A stretch of DNA of 46,016 bases from Verrucomicrobiota bacterium (GCA_024277195.1 JAJRVS010000318.1:1-46016), one strand, 5' to 3'; shown: positions 8,248 through 17,386, numbered from the stretch's first letter. Notes: generated by a model from the letters alone, not told the origin. Translations and numbers: made by a program.

Positions 8248-9363
8248 TTAAATCACAGCCCCTTTTGAATCGAGGCGATTGATCAAATGCTGATCTCGTG
8301 CGGTTACCAAATTAACTACGGTGCCCTTGCGCCCGGCACGAGCCGTTCGACCGGCACGGTGCAGGTAATTTTCCACTTCTTTAGGCAGGTGATAATTGAT
8401 CACGCGATCAATATTCTCCACATCCAGACCACGAGCAGCGAGGTCGGTGGAAATCAGCAAATCCATTTTTCCCTCGCGGAAGTCTTTAAGATTATTTCGC
8501 CGCTCTAACTTGTCCATATCGCCACGGTAAACCGCACATTTGTAACCATTCTCAACCAGTTGCTCGGCAAGTTTATCACATTGCGCCCGAGTATTGGTGA
8601 ACAGCAGCGATCCTCCCTCAACCGCTTGCGCGAGGATTTCTTCCAGCAGCGGGAATCGTTTTCCGTTAGGCACTTTATAGTTCAGTGTGGCCAAAGTCGA
8701 AACCTGACGATGGTGCCCCGCGGTCTCGATCAGCTCCGCATGACTGAACATTTCCTGAATCAATTTCTGAATCCCCGCCGGCGCGGTGGCCGTGAACAAA
8801 GCCATTTGACGATCAGTGGAACTCGACTTCAGGATGCGCTTGATAACCGGCAGGAAACCCTCGTCGAGAATCTGGTCAGCTTCATCAAATACCAAAAAAC
8901 GAAGATCGGAAAGGTTCACCAACTCTTGCTGCATCAACTGCTCCAGTCGTCCTGGAGTGGCCAGTAGAATTTCAAACGGACTCGCCACGTTGCGGCGGGC
9001 GACTCCCATGGTGATTCCGCCGAGAGCCGAGCGAACTCTTAAACGAGTCTCATGGGTGAACACTTTCAAGACCTTGGTCACCTGCTCACCCAAATCGCTG
9101 GAGGGAACCATGATGACTGCGCGAGGTTGCCCCGCCACGGAAACAGGATCTCCCGTTTGCTCCAATTCCTTCATCTTATGCAAAACGGACAAAGCGTAAG
9201 CCAGCGTTTTACCGCTCCCGGTTTCCGCGACTCCGACCACAGATTCCCCTCTCAACAAAGCCGGCAAAGCACGCTGCTGTATTTCAGTAGGCGTGACAAA
9301 ACCTTGTTTCTTCAAGGTTGATTGCAGAGACGGATTCAGTTTAAAATCTAGAAAAGACGACAT
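8248..9363 (-). CDS. DEAD-box ATP-dependent RNA helicase
   Basis: A compact 371-residue DEAD-box core without C-terminal extension. Visible motifs: Q motif 'TPTEIQQRALP' from 24, Walker A 'AETGSGKT' at 46-53, 'TPGRL' near 136, 'DEAD' at 160-163, motif III 'TAT' at 191-193 (instead of the usual SAT, a conservative change), 'STDLAARGLDV' and motif VI 'HRAGRTARAG'. Bacterial relatives (RhlE, DeaD, CsdA) unwind short RNA duplexes in ribosome assembly, mRNA decay and cold adaptation. The lack of a tail makes it closest in outline to a minimal RhlE-type protein. A specific paralogue name is not justified. Confidence 0.93.
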   Translation of the reverse strand: MSSFLDFKLNPSLQSTLKKQGFVTPTEIQQRALPALLRGESVVGVAETGSGKTLAYALSVLHKMKELEQTGDPVSVAGQPRAVIMVPSSDLGEQVTKVLKVFTHETRLRVRSALGGITMGVARRNVASPFEILLATPGRLEQLMQQELVNLSDLRFLVFDEADQILDEGFLPVIKRILKSSSTDRQMALFTATAPAGIQKLIQEMFSHAELIETAGHHRQVSTLATLNYKVPNGKRFPLLEEILAQAVEGGSLLFTNTRAQCDKLAEQLVENGYKCAVYRGDMDKLERRNNLKDFREGKMDLLISTDLAARGLDVENIDRVINYHLPKEVENYLHRAGRTARAGRKGTVVNLVTARDQHLINRLDSKGAVI

Positions 9364-9451
9364 GGCCTCACCTTACAACGATTACGGGGAAAAACATCGG
9401 AATTAACCTAAGCTTTTGTGAATCTAGGGATATGAAAATACCTAGGCTAAA

Positions 9452-9871
9452 TTACTTGGTCTTCACATCATATACCTTCAGCTTTTCCACCTTACCGCTC
9501 ATCAGTCTAAACCCATGTTTTACGGAGGGAACATCCCCCATATCAGAAGTCCAATCCACAAACTTACCAGCATCGTCGAAAATATAGGCCGAAAAACCAG
9601 AAGACATCCAATGAGCTCGCTCTCCAAGTAAAACCTTATATTCAACCCCGTCGTGACTGAAGATCCCTTCTCCACGAACGCCTCCACTTTTCCAATCGTA
9701 AAATTGAGCGAGGGTTTCTAAATCTGACGGAGGTCTAACATCCGTTCGCGGACCGACCACTCCAAGCATTGATAACAGCCCACAAACAATCCCTACATTT
9801 AAAAGGAATTTTACTCCCAACAAGCCCCTCTTTCTAAAAGTGCTTTCCTCTTCATTTCCCATCACGCTCAT
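9452..9871 (-). CDS. Hypothetical single-pass membrane/secreted protein
   Basis: The frame extends upstream into the preceding propeller gene, but the credible start is the ATG at 9871 (or the one three codons later), giving about 139 residues. The N-terminus has a charged stretch (NEEESTFRKR) and one hydrophobic helix ('VKFLLNVGIVCGLLSMLGVV'). The rest is a small soluble domain rich in aromatic residues and Gly ('FSAYIFDDAGKFVDWTSDMG'). I recognise no family. It lies 61 bp downstream of the PQQ-like propeller gene in the same direction. Confidence 0.55.
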   Translation of the reverse strand: MSVMGNEEESTFRKRGLLGVKFLLNVGIVCGLLSMLGVVGPRTDVRPPSDLETLAQFYDWKSGGVRGEGIFSHDGVEYKVLLGERAHWMSSGFSAYIFDDAGKFVDWTSDMGDVPSVKHGFRLMSGKVEKLKVYDVKTK

Positions 9872-9932
9872 TCTAACTTTACTGACTCGAAATTGTCGAG
9901 AGCGAATCAAATACAAACAACCCTGCCCACCA

Positions 9933-11300
9933 TCACTGAGCGATTGCGAAAAGATGCCGTGATCCGCGAACAAACAGCGTTCCTCCGCCGATGGCCGGTG
10001 TGGCCATGATGGGCTCACCAATCGAGTTGGTGGCCAGCAATTTGAACTGCGAGCCCGCCGCCATCACATACACGACGCCGTCCTCGCTTCCAAGATAGAT
10101 GCGACCATCGGCACTGACCGCGGACGCGCTGAAACCGTCGGTGACTTCGGGCATGCGTCGGTAGTAGTGTTCGGCACCCGTCTTGAGATCGTACGCACCG
10201 ACGATGCCACTGTTGTCGAGTGTGTGAACGACATTGCCCACGATGATCGGCGTCGGCATGTATGAACCGCGCTTGGTCTTGCTCCACGCCACTGACGGGT
10301 TTGATATTGCGCCCCTGGCAAGGGTGATGTCGCCGACCGCACCCGGGCGAATGGCAAAAATCGGACGTTCCGGTGAACGGCCGCTGGCAACGATGATTCG
10401 ATCCTTTGAACAAATCGGCGTCGGTGCGGTGATCTTCGAACTACCACCCAAACGCCACAGTTCCTGGCCGGTCTCTAGGTCGTAAGCGCGAATGAAGTTT
10501 GATCCATTGGTGACCAATTCAGGGCGCTCACCCGTGTAAACCGTCGGGGTCCCCCACGACGGCAATTCGTCACGCTCGGTATTCCAAATGGTCTTGCCCG
10601 TCTTCAAGTCGATCGCTCGAACAAAAGACTCCTTCTGCGTATCGCACTGAACAAACACTTTATTGCCGTAAATCACCGGCGAACTGGCAGACCCCCACTC
10701 AAAGGTCGGCGCGTCGTAAGCACCAACATCCAGGCGCCCCAGGTCGTGACTCCAAAGCGCTTTCCCGGCTGTGCTGAACGCAAACAGACCTTGAGACCCG
10801 AACATCGCAACCACGGTTTCGCCTTCGGTCGCGGGCGTGGCATTGGCATAGGTCGCTTTGATGTGGCGCTTGTCTTGAGGGATCCCTTGCGTGGCGGTTT
10901 TTGACCAAAGGGTTTTGCCACTTCCTGCATCCAGGCAGATCACCTGCCACTGATGCACCGATTGGTCTCTCGACGCTTCACCCGATCCGTAGAGTCCTGG
11001 TTTGAACGTCGCGCCGTCTTTGCTGCTGAGCGCTGTCGTCAAATAAAGGCGATCCCCCCAGAGAATCGGGCTGGAGTGCGCCAGTCCTGGAATCGGAACT
11101 TTGAAGCGAATATTCTCACCCGATTTCACCTTCCATTTCAACGGAAGATTCTGATCTACCGCCACCCCCGAAGCGTGCCACCCTCGGAACGAGGGCCATC
11201 GCGCCATGGGCTTCCTGGCGAACAAAGGTGTGGCTGAAAAAAACAATCCACCTACCATGAATTGCCGACGCGAAAACCGAACTCGACTCAGGCCTTTCAC
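9933..11300 (-). CDS. Tat-exported PQQ-like beta-propeller protein
   Basis: A seven- or eight-bladed WD40/PQQ-like propeller protein of about 455 residues. Repeats end in the usual 'A-x-D-x-x-T-G-x-x-x-W' pattern (CLDAGSGKTLWS, AIDLKTGKTIWN, AYDLETGQELWR, AYDLKTGAEHYY). The N-terminus carries a twin-arginine-like signal 'SRRQFMVGGLFF', so it is probably folded before export. I choose the GTG at 11300 because it overlaps the TGA of the upstream gene as GTGA, a normal translational-coupling overlap, and still includes the Tat motif; an ATG at 11354 would overlap the upstream gene by 58 bp. No quinoprotein catalytic Ca/PQQ residues can be assigned, so it may be a scaffold. It is a paralogue of the divergent gene at 12116-13396. 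Confidence 0.85.
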   Translation of the reverse strand: MKGLSRVRFSRRQFMVGGLFFSATPLFARKPMARWPSFRGWHASGVAVDQNLPLKWKVKSGENIRFKVPIPGLAHSSPILWGDRLYLTTALSSKDGATFKPGLYGSGEASRDQSVHQWQVICLDAGSGKTLWSKTATQGIPQDKRHIKATYANATPATEGETVVAMFGSQGLFAFSTAGKALWSHDLGRLDVGAYDAPTFEWGSASSPVIYGNKVFVQCDTQKESFVRAIDLKTGKTIWNTERDELPSWGTPTVYTGERPELVTNGSNFIRAYDLETGQELWRLGGSSKITAPTPICSKDRIIVASGRSPERPIFAIRPGAVGDITLARGAISNPSVAWSKTKRGSYMPTPIIVGNVVHTLDNSGIVGAYDLKTGAEHYYRRMPEVTDGFSASAVSADGRIYLGSEDGVVYVMAAGSQFKLLATNSIGEPIMATPAIGGGTLFVRGSRHLFAIAQ

Positions 11301-11893
11301 TTGGCCACTTTCGTAAACTTGGCCGACGCCGTCACCTGACGCAGAACAGGCCACAGCGGGTGATTGGATTTCTGCGGCGAGACCGACATCGAAAGACGTG
11401 ATGCGTTCATGTCTGCGATCTTGACCGATTCAATCTCAAAGCGAAGTTTTTGAGCCTTGCCCGTCTTGAACGGTTCCACCCAGTCGAGAACAGCGGTGTA
11501 GTGGCCGTCCTTACCCTCAACTGGCGTGAGGGCCAATGCAAACTTGTCAGTTTCGATCTTGGGTTGACGATCTCGCCCCACCGATGCCGCCAGCCCTCGG
11601 TAGTACTTGAGCAATTCGGTGTGAATTTGCATCTGTGTCAGCGGCTTCTGATTAGGCAGGTAGAAGACCAGCACATACGAGAAAAAATCTTCGAGATCCG
11701 GCTGGAGCATGCCCGGCGCAAATCTTATTTCTTCGATGCCTCGCAAGCTCAGATCGGGTGCAAAGCCTGTGGGCAGAATCAATCTTTCACCGCGCCACTC
11801 AGTATCGAAGGTCACTTGCACCGAATCGTCCGCCGCAAACGAGATGACGCTGATACAGGTGACGAGAAAACAAAACGACAAAACCTTGCTCAT
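11297..11893 (-). CDS. Hypothetical secreted protein coupled to a PQQ-like propeller
   Basis: About 198 residues from the ATG at 11893, chosen because GGAGG lies 7 nt upstream; an upstream in-frame ATG at 11917 lacks this. The N-terminus 'MSKVLSFCFLVTCISVISFA' is a Sec signal peptide with cleavage likely after the alanines. The mature part is mostly beta-strand-like, with 'TEWRGERLILPTGFAP' and 'LRFEIESVKIADMNASRL', and has no recognised motif or Cys pair. Its TGA overlaps the GTG of the next gene, so the two proteins are probably made in fixed ratio and may act together outside the cytoplasm (inference). Confidence 0.72.
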   Translation of the reverse strand: MSKVLSFCFLVTCISVISFAADDSVQVTFDTEWRGERLILPTGFAPDLSLRGIEEIRFAPGMLQPDLEDFFSYVLVFYLPNQKPLTQMQIHTELLKYYRGLAASVGRDRQPKIETDKFALALTPVEGKDGHYTAVLDWVEPFKTGKAQKLRFEIESVKIADMNASRLSMSVSPQKSNHPLWPVLRQVTASAKFTKVAK

Positions 11894-12115
11894 GAGAATG
11901 CCTCCGTGAAAACCCAAGTGCTGTAAATTTTCTTTTTCACTCCCCCAGCCCTCTTGACCGCCGTAGTCGCGCTTCCGCTGGACGAAGGAGGTTTCTTTAC
12001 CAAACCAGGATTGAATCGGTTACTGCCTTTCATTTTTGAGATTAAAACACGTGCTTTTTCCACCGTCAAGCCCCGCGTCTTGCACCACCTCCTCTTTCTG
12101 AGTATGGTCGACGGC

Positions 12116-13396
12116 ATGCGTTCGGTTCTCACCATTCTGTTCCTATCCCTAATTCTTCCATGCTCCGACTCCGCAGCTCAGGAGTGGACACGCTTCCGTG
12201 GGCCCAATGGGTCTGGGATCAGCACCGCTACCAGCATCCCTGTCAAATGGAGCGCAAGTGATTACAACTGGCTGATCGACCTGCCAGTACAGGGCAGCAG
12301 TTCCCCTGTGTTATGGGGCCGGCAACTCTTTCTAACTGGCGATGATGCAGAGGACGGCCAGCGCAGTATTCTCTGCATCAACACGGACAGCGGTCAAATC
12401 CAATGGCGACGTGATTATCCCATCAAGTCTCACTACTTGCATCGCGACAACGATTTCACCTCAGCAACGCCCTGCGTTGATAAAGACGGTATCATCTTCG
12501 TCTGGTCAAACCCGGAACAGGTCCTTGTGACAGCGCTAAGCTTGGATGGACAGGAAATGTGGAGTCGGGATCTTGGTCCCTATAAAGGGCTGCACGGCTC
12601 TTCGAATTCTCCGATCATCGCCGACGGGTTGGTGATACTGGCGAATGATCAGATGGATCCGAAGCGCTTTGCCTATTACCTGCCCAGGGACACGAATATG
12701 GAACCAGGAAAAAGCTTCCTGATTGCCCTCGACCGAAAGACCGGTGAGACACGGTGGAAAGTGGATAGAAAGTCTGAATTAGCCGGTTACGCGACGCCTT
12801 GCATCCGCCGCTCGAGCGGTCGAGCGGAAGCCATTTTTTCCAGTACCGCACATGGTATCACTGCGGTCGATCTACAAAATGGCCGCATTACTTGGGAAAT
12901 TGACAATATCTGGGATAACCGCACGGTCAGCTCACCGCAGCTATTCGGTGATCTGGTATTCGGCAGTTTTGGCAAAGGCCTGTCCGGACAGCGTTTTGTC
13001 GCCGTTCGCCCCGAGAAACCTGGCAGCGCAAAGGGAGAGCTGGTCTATGATATAAAAAAAAATGTACCGCTTGTTCCCAGTTTTGTGGTCAAAGACAAGC
13101 TCATCTATTTGTGGACCGACAGCGGTGTGATCACCTGTCTTGACGCAGCGACCGGAAAACTGCATTGGCGGGAGCGTATCGGAGGCGAATACTACAGCTC
13201 ACCCATCTGGATCCAAGGACGCTTGTATGGGATCAGCAAGCGTGGTCAAGTAGTGGTTCTGGCAGCCAGCACAAAGTTTAAGGTGTTGGCCCGAACGGAA
13301 CTCGGCGAAAAGACCTTTGCCACCCCTGCCGTCGCCGATGGTGTGATGTATCTGCGTACCCAATCGCGTTTGTACTCATTGGGGAAAGCGCAATAG
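12116..13396 (+). CDS. Secreted PQQ-like beta-propeller protein
   Basis: The open frame begins at 11954, but the residues before about 12104 are low-complexity and unlike a protein start. The ATGs at 12104 and 12116 each give a clean Sec signal peptide ('MRSVLTILFLSLILPC', cleavage near AAQ), and I use 12116. The mature protein has the 'EWTRFRGPNGSG' opening common in planctomycete and verrucomicrobial PQQ-like proteins, followed by blades with 'INTDSGQIQWRRD', 'ALDRKTGETRWK', 'AVDLQNGRITWE' and 'CLDAATGKLHWRE'. The C-terminal blade closely parallels the divergent propeller at 9933 ('KFKVLARTELGE' against 'QFKLLATNSIGE'). The role is unknown; such proteins are extracytoplasmic and often lie near degradative enzymes. 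Confidence 0.83.
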   Translation: MRSVLTILFLSLILPCSDSAAQEWTRFRGPNGSGISTATSIPVKWSASDYNWLIDLPVQGSSSPVLWGRQLFLTGDDAEDGQRSILCINTDSGQIQWRRDYPIKSHYLHRDNDFTSATPCVDKDGIIFVWSNPEQVLVTALSLDGQEMWSRDLGPYKGLHGSSNSPIIADGLVILANDQMDPKRFAYYLPRDTNMEPGKSFLIALDRKTGETRWKVDRKSELAGYATPCIRRSSGRAEAIFSSTAHGITAVDLQNGRITWEIDNIWDNRTVSSPQLFGDLVFGSFGKGLSGQRFVAVRPEKPGSAKGELVYDIKKNVPLVPSFVVKDKLIYLWTDSGVITCLDAATGKLHWRERIGGEYYSSPIWIQGRLYGISKRGQVVVLAASTKFKVLARTELGEKTFATPAVADGVMYLRTQSRLYSLGKAQ

Positions 13397-13626
13397 CTGC
13401 ACATTTTGTTTCCCACACAAGTTTCACCTTATTCCAATACCTCCGCCGACTTTAATATTATCATAACTCACTAAAATAATGTAACTTATGAACAATTTTA
13501 CTCATTTAAAATAACATCATACAGAACACCCCTTGCTTGGTCTCGCAATCCCCATTATTATCGAAATCCTATTCCTGCAGCCCATTCTGTAAAATTTCGC
13601 AAATTCCGTCTAAAGACGCTCAACAC

Positions 13627-14331
13627 ATGAAACCACACGTCCAACTTGCCGAGGCCACTATTCCCAATGGCACCCGCTTCTCCCTGCATAAACACGACGG
13701 GAAGTTCTACCTCAATTACAATGGGAACGAACTGATGAGCACCGACCACACCTATTCCGAGCGACTCCTGGCCGACATCGGATGCGCCGCTCTGCTCAAG
13801 GGAAAGTCCTCACGCCCAACTCATCCTCGCGTCCTCATCGGCGGTTTGGGTATGGGCTTCACCCTCAAACGCGCCCTGGAACTCGTCCGTCGTCCCGCCA
13901 CCGTGGAGGTCGCAGAACTGATCCCGGAGCTAGTGGAGTGGAACCGCACTTTTCTGGTCGAACACAATGGTCCCCTGCTCGACGATCAGCGCACCAAAAT
14001 TTACAACGGCGATCTCTTCGACTGCATCTCGAGTGCTAGTAAAAACACCTACGACGCACTGCTGCTTGACATCGACAACACCCCGGACGACCTCATCACA
14101 CCCGAAAATGCGCGCCTCTATACGCCCGATTTCCTTGCCACGATTCGAAGATCCCTGAAGCCCGGTGGATGCGTGGCCTACTGGCTCTCGGAGCCTGCAC
14201 CCAACTTTAAGAAAAAGCTTAGAAAAGCCCACTTCGACGTCGAAGAATTCGCCGCCAAGCCACATGAAAACTCAAAGCGCGCGCGCCACTGTATCTACAT
14301 CGCCCGGCCTCGCCGTGAGGGCCCTAAATAA
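13627..14331 (+). CDS. Spermidine-synthase-like class I methyltransferase-fold protein
   Basis: About 234 residues from the ATG at 13627; the upstream part of the frame looks non-coding. The Rossmann motif I 'PRVLIGGLGMGFTLKRAL' is followed by 'VEVAELIPELVEWN' (acidic residue at the end of beta 2), 'TKIYNGDLFD' and 'YDALLLDIDNTP', which is the spermine/spermidine synthase layout. The short N-terminal beta domain is present ('LYLNYNGNELMSTDHTYSERLLADI' region). Verrucomicrobia encode several such proteins of unknown substrate. True polyamine synthesis is not implied, since no speD or speB neighbour is seen. It converges with the FabZ-like gene, overlapping it by 8 bp. Confidence 0.8.
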   Translation: MKPHVQLAEATIPNGTRFSLHKHDGKFYLNYNGNELMSTDHTYSERLLADIGCAALLKGKSSRPTHPRVLIGGLGMGFTLKRALELVRRPATVEVAELIPELVEWNRTFLVEHNGPLLDDQRTKIYNGDLFDCISSASKNTYDALLLDIDNTPDDLITPENARLYTPDFLATIRRSLKPGGCVAYWLSEPAPNFKKKLRKAHFDVEEFAAKPHENSKRARHCIYIARPRREGPK

Positions 14332-14803
14332 CAATCCCCGTAATATCCCCTTCAAAAACCATTTTATCATTAACAAAACCCTGGGATTCAAATACCGCAA
14401 TTCTCGATCTCAGTTTTTTCGCTCTTGTGATCATGAGAAAATCACATCCCGGTTCCACACTGCCGCGAAACTTCACATTATTTACCCCAGCGAAACCAAA
14501 AAACTTTTTCCCACCGGTATTAAACTTCAGATGATAAATAACGGAACTCAACTGAGCCGCCATTTCAATCATCAGCACACCAGGCATAATCGGGCGTCCG
14601 GGAATATGCCCTCGGGTCCAGAATTCCTCGGCAGTCTGTTTTTTGATACCCACGGCAAGCCCCTGCTCGAGATCAAGTGAAATCAGTCGGTCTAACTGCT
14701 CAAACTCTTCACGCTGCGCATTCAGTTCAAGAATCTCTTCTTTAGTAACGGCCACTGCATCTAAGTTGATGTCAGCCAGTTCCAAAATCGGTTGTGATGC
14801 CAT
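14324..14803 (-). CDS. FabZ-like 3-hydroxyacyl-ACP dehydratase
   Basis: A hotdog-fold protein of about 159 residues from the ATG at 14803. The catalytic His lies in 'GHIPGRPIMPGVLMIEMAAQ', where the downstream Glu is the second catalytic residue, matching the FabZ signature. 'FFGFAGVNNVKFRGSVEPG' is the usual following strand pair. It has a longer N-terminal segment than typical FabZ (about 140-150 residues). It dehydrates 3-hydroxyacyl-ACP in fatty-acid elongation. No other fab genes are adjacent, so it may be a second, specialised copy. It ends with TAG, overlapping the end of the convergent methyltransferase-like gene. Confidence 0.88.
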   Translation of the reverse strand: MASQPILELADINLDAVAVTKEEILELNAQREEFEQLDRLISLDLEQGLAVGIKKQTAEEFWTRGHIPGRPIMPGVLMIEMAAQLSSVIYHLKFNTGGKKFFGFAGVNNVKFRGSVEPGCDFLMITRAKKLRSRIAVFESQGFVNDKMVFEGDITGIVI

Positions 14804-15046
14804 GATGTCTAATCCAATCAATTACGTGTTAAAATTGCCCCTTTGATACAGGACGTGGACGAGGACCAAAAGGCCGACACCCCTATCACATACTATCAGA
14901 GTCCGTTGACTGCTAGAAATAAATGGCAAGCATTTGCAGTTGTGAACCCCGTCAGGGAAAAAACAAGAAGCATTTATTTCCAACAACGGTCACAAATACC
15001 CACCTCCGGCCTACTTGTATGCTACCCTCCCAAGTCCTTCGACATC

Positions 15047-15310
15047 ATGGAAATCACCAACAAAACCAAAAAGCCTCTCAGGGTTCCTCTTCCAGCCGGA
15101 AAAAAACTCTTCTTGAACCCGGGAAAGTCCGGACAGATCACTCAAGCGGCGGCCGCACGCCCAGCAGTGCTCAAACTGATTGAAGCAGGAGACGTTGAAC
15201 TCTCTGAAGAGGGCACCAAACGACAGGGTGGAGATAGTTCCGGCAGCACCGTTTCCAGTGTTTCACGCGACGGTAGATCCGGAGCCATGCGGCAGTCCGG
15301 TGACAAATAA
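15047..15310 (+). CDS. Small conserved-looking protein of unknown function
   Basis: From the ATG at 15047 the product has 87 residues with a compact N-terminal half ('NKTKKPLRVPLPAGKKLFLN', then a 'GKSGQIT' segment and a short helix 'RPAVLKLIEAGDVEL') and a Ser/Gly/Arg-rich disordered tail. The first part resembles the small beta-domain proteins seen next to phage or secretion genes, but I cannot name the family. Another in-frame ATG at 14843 exists, but codon use between it and 15047 does not look coding. It is divergent from the FabZ-like gene. Confidence 0.5.
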   Translation: MEITNKTKKPLRVPLPAGKKLFLNPGKSGQITQAAAARPAVLKLIEAGDVELSEEGTKRQGGDSSGSTVSSVSRDGRSGAMRQSGDK

Positions 15311-15423
15311 GTGGCGCCCCTTAGCTGTAGTTATTATTCTACGCCAACTCACGTTCACGTTGTAACGCCCTTTTCCTCCGTGAGCTGCAACATGGAGCAC
15401 TCTGTCTTCACTGGTGAAGTAGT

Positions 15424-17178
15424 TTAACGAGATCGAGCAACTCCAGTGACGATGATCGTGACCGTAGCTTTACGATCCGCCAAAGGCGCTGTTCCTCCAA
15501 TCACATAGGTGAATGTATCGACGATCGAACCACCTTCGCCTACCCTCCGGAAAGCCGCTGAATCCGTCGGATCGTAGTCGAAGCTCCCGTCCGCGTTCAC
15601 TTTGACTACCGCCCCTTTCGCACTGAGGGCATCATAGTCAATCACATCAGTGACCGGCCCCAAAACTGCCGCACGGACTTCCTGTAAGGTGAAATAATTC
15701 TTTCTCTCTCTGCTTGAATTCCGGGCAATGATACGGATCTGATCAATCGTATTACCCACAGCCAGCTCTACGTCAGTGGTAGAAACCCGCAAATGTTGGG
15801 GAGCACCATCTGGTATTGCCAAGCCTGTGGCAATACCCTGAGATTTCCCCCCACTGAGAAACTCGACGTCAAAATCATTGTCCCGGTTAACGCCTCGTGC
15901 ATAGTCAATGCGGCCATACAAATCAAACACCAGCTCCCCACCTGCAGCGAGCGTCACGTCTTCTGCAATGTCATAGCTGATGATGATCGTCTCGCCAGCC
16001 GTCTCCTCAGCGTGAAAAGAACTAGATTTTGAATAATTCAATTCAGGCAGTGATGCCGTCGGATCAGAAGCATCATAGGCAAATCCATCTGTCAGTGTAT
16101 TGCCTATCGATGACTCATTGTTAATGACCGTAACCACAGCTAATCCATCCGATAACCTCACGGCCGCTGGATCATTCAAGGTCAGCTCGCGAAAATTCTG
16201 CAGGACACCGCTAAAGGCTCTATCTTCGTTCACACGAAAGGTATTACTGCGCCCACGCCCATTAACCGTGACCGTAACCGTGGCGGTGAGATCGGCAAGC
16301 GGCGCCTTACCCGCGACCACATAGGTGAACGTGTCATCAAGCGATTCACCTATGCTCAAGGCCTGAAGAGCGATCGCACTCGTCGGGTCAAAACTGAAAC
16401 TGCCATCCGCATTCACCACCACCACCGCTCCATTTTTACTGGTGGCATCGTGGCTTATTACTGCCGGTGAAACGGCCTTCAGAAACGCTGCCCGGACTTC
16501 CTGTAAGGTGAAATAATTAGGGTCGCCAAGCCCGTTTGAATCCCGCGCAACGATCCGAATCTGATCAATCGTAGTTCCTACATCCACTGACGCTTCAATC
16601 GTCGACACTCTGACGTGCTCGGGAGATGGCGGGTATTGAGCTGCTTGAATAATTACTCCCGCAACGGTATTCCCCACGATCACTCCATCACTGAGAAATT
16701 CCACGTCAAAATCATCATCCCGATCAAAAAAGCCTTTCTCGTTGCGGCCATACAAATCAAACACAATCACCCTACCTGCAGTCAGGGTTGTCCCGACAAT
16801 ATCGTAGCTAATGGTTATTATCTCACCAGCTGGCTCGTTAGCGACAAATGAATTTTTCGCCGAGTAATTCAGCGCAGGCAACGCGGCCGTAGGATTCAGG
16901 GGGTCGTAAGCAAACCCATCAGTCAACGTATTGCCAATCAAGGCACGTCCATAGCTCGTCACAGGCAGTCTATCCTGTCCTACCGCCATCGGATTGCTCA
17001 GTGCAAGCGTCAATTCGTTCCGTAACACTCCTGGAGCTGCCACATTCAGCACTTCATTTTCATCCGTGGAGTAGTTCGGATCGTCTTTCACCACTGCCTG
17101 TCCCCGACCACTGGTGAGCGATATCAGCAGTGTTGCGAAAATCGCGGCTATTCTGGGAACTCGATAGCTATGTTTCAT
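15424..17178 (-). CDS. Secreted VCBS/cadherin-like protein with duplicated inserted domain
   Basis: A 584-residue protein with a Sec signal (residues 1-27) and two copies of a roughly 270-residue unit. Each unit starts with the beginning of a VCBS/cadherin-like domain ('STDENEVLNVAAPGVL', 'RVNEDRAFSGVLQN') and is then interrupted by a roughly 170-residue segment containing 'IGNTLTDGFAYD', 'TISYDI', 'FDLYGR', 'DNDFDVEFLS' and 'NYFTLQEVRAA'. It ends with the rest of the VCBS domain ('GAVVVVNADGSFSFDPTSA', 'DDTFTYVVAG', 'ATVTVTVNG'). The insert resembles a jelly-roll, discoidin-like domain (inference). No C-terminal sorting signal or membrane anchor is visible, so it may be released or assembled with partners. 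It has no enzyme motif, and adhesion or surface binding is likely. Confidence 0.78.
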   Translation of the reverse strand: MKHSYRVPRIAAIFATLLISLTSGRGQAVVKDDPNYSTDENEVLNVAAPGVLRNELTLALSNPMAVGQDRLPVTSYGRALIGNTLTDGFAYDPLNPTAALPALNYSAKNSFVANEPAGEIITISYDIVGTTLTAGRVIVFDLYGRNEKGFFDRDDDFDVEFLSDGVIVGNTVAGVIIQAAQYPPSPEHVRVSTIEASVDVGTTIDQIRIVARDSNGLGDPNYFTLQEVRAAFLKAVSPAVISHDATSKNGAVVVVNADGSFSFDPTSAIALQALSIGESLDDTFTYVVAGKAPLADLTATVTVTVNGRGRSNTFRVNEDRAFSGVLQNFRELTLNDPAAVRLSDGLAVVTVINNESSIGNTLTDGFAYDASDPTASLPELNYSKSSSFHAEETAGETIIISYDIAEDVTLAAGGELVFDLYGRIDYARGVNRDNDFDVEFLSGGKSQGIATGLAIPDGAPQHLRVSTTDVELAVGNTIDQIRIIARNSSRERKNYFTLQEVRAAVLGPVTDVIDYDALSAKGAVVKVNADGSFDYDPTDSAAFRRVGEGGSIVDTFTYVIGGTAPLADRKATVTIIVTGVARSR

Positions 17179-17372
17179 AAAGATTCCCCGCCTCTTAACC
17201 GAGGTTGTTTCAATGTGCTGGAACTCCCCCTATAAATTGGACACAGGGAGGTTAATCCGGTCGATTTTAATTTAAGGTGATTGTTTCAAGGTTAAAGCAT
17301 TTTCTTGGTTTGGACTTTTACCTAGTCCCACCCCACTTTTCCAATCTATTACCCGCCAACGAGAGTTCAAAA

Positions 17373-17386
17373 GCGGACTCGTCCGC
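17373..17386. repeat. GC-rich palindrome just past the tRNA-Ser 3' end
   Basis: GCGGAC-TC-GTCCGC, a perfect 6-bp-arm inverted repeat, lies 18 bp beyond the tRNA 3' end. On the minus strand it is followed by TTTT, so it could act as a weak transcription terminator for the tRNA. The surrounding GC-rich string resembles dispersed REP-like elements, but no second full copy is in this window. Confidence 0.35.

Noticed and set aside
9420-9450. CTAGGGAT/ATACCTAG imperfect palindrome
   Set aside because: One mismatch and no T-tract on either strand; too weak to call a terminator.
10015-10485. Several 80-130-codon frames on both strands
   Set aside because: All lie inside the PQQ-like propeller gene in other frames; no motif or start signal.
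11890-12135. 81-codon Lys-rich minus-strand frame upstream of the secreted protein gene
   Set aside because: No recognisable domain; it covers the divergent promoter region and overlaps two better-supported starts.
14916-14980. 10-bp inverted repeat GAAATAAATG/CATTTATTTC with 45-bp spacer
   Set aside because: Short AT-rich arms far apart are expected by chance at this window size; no promoter element fits them.
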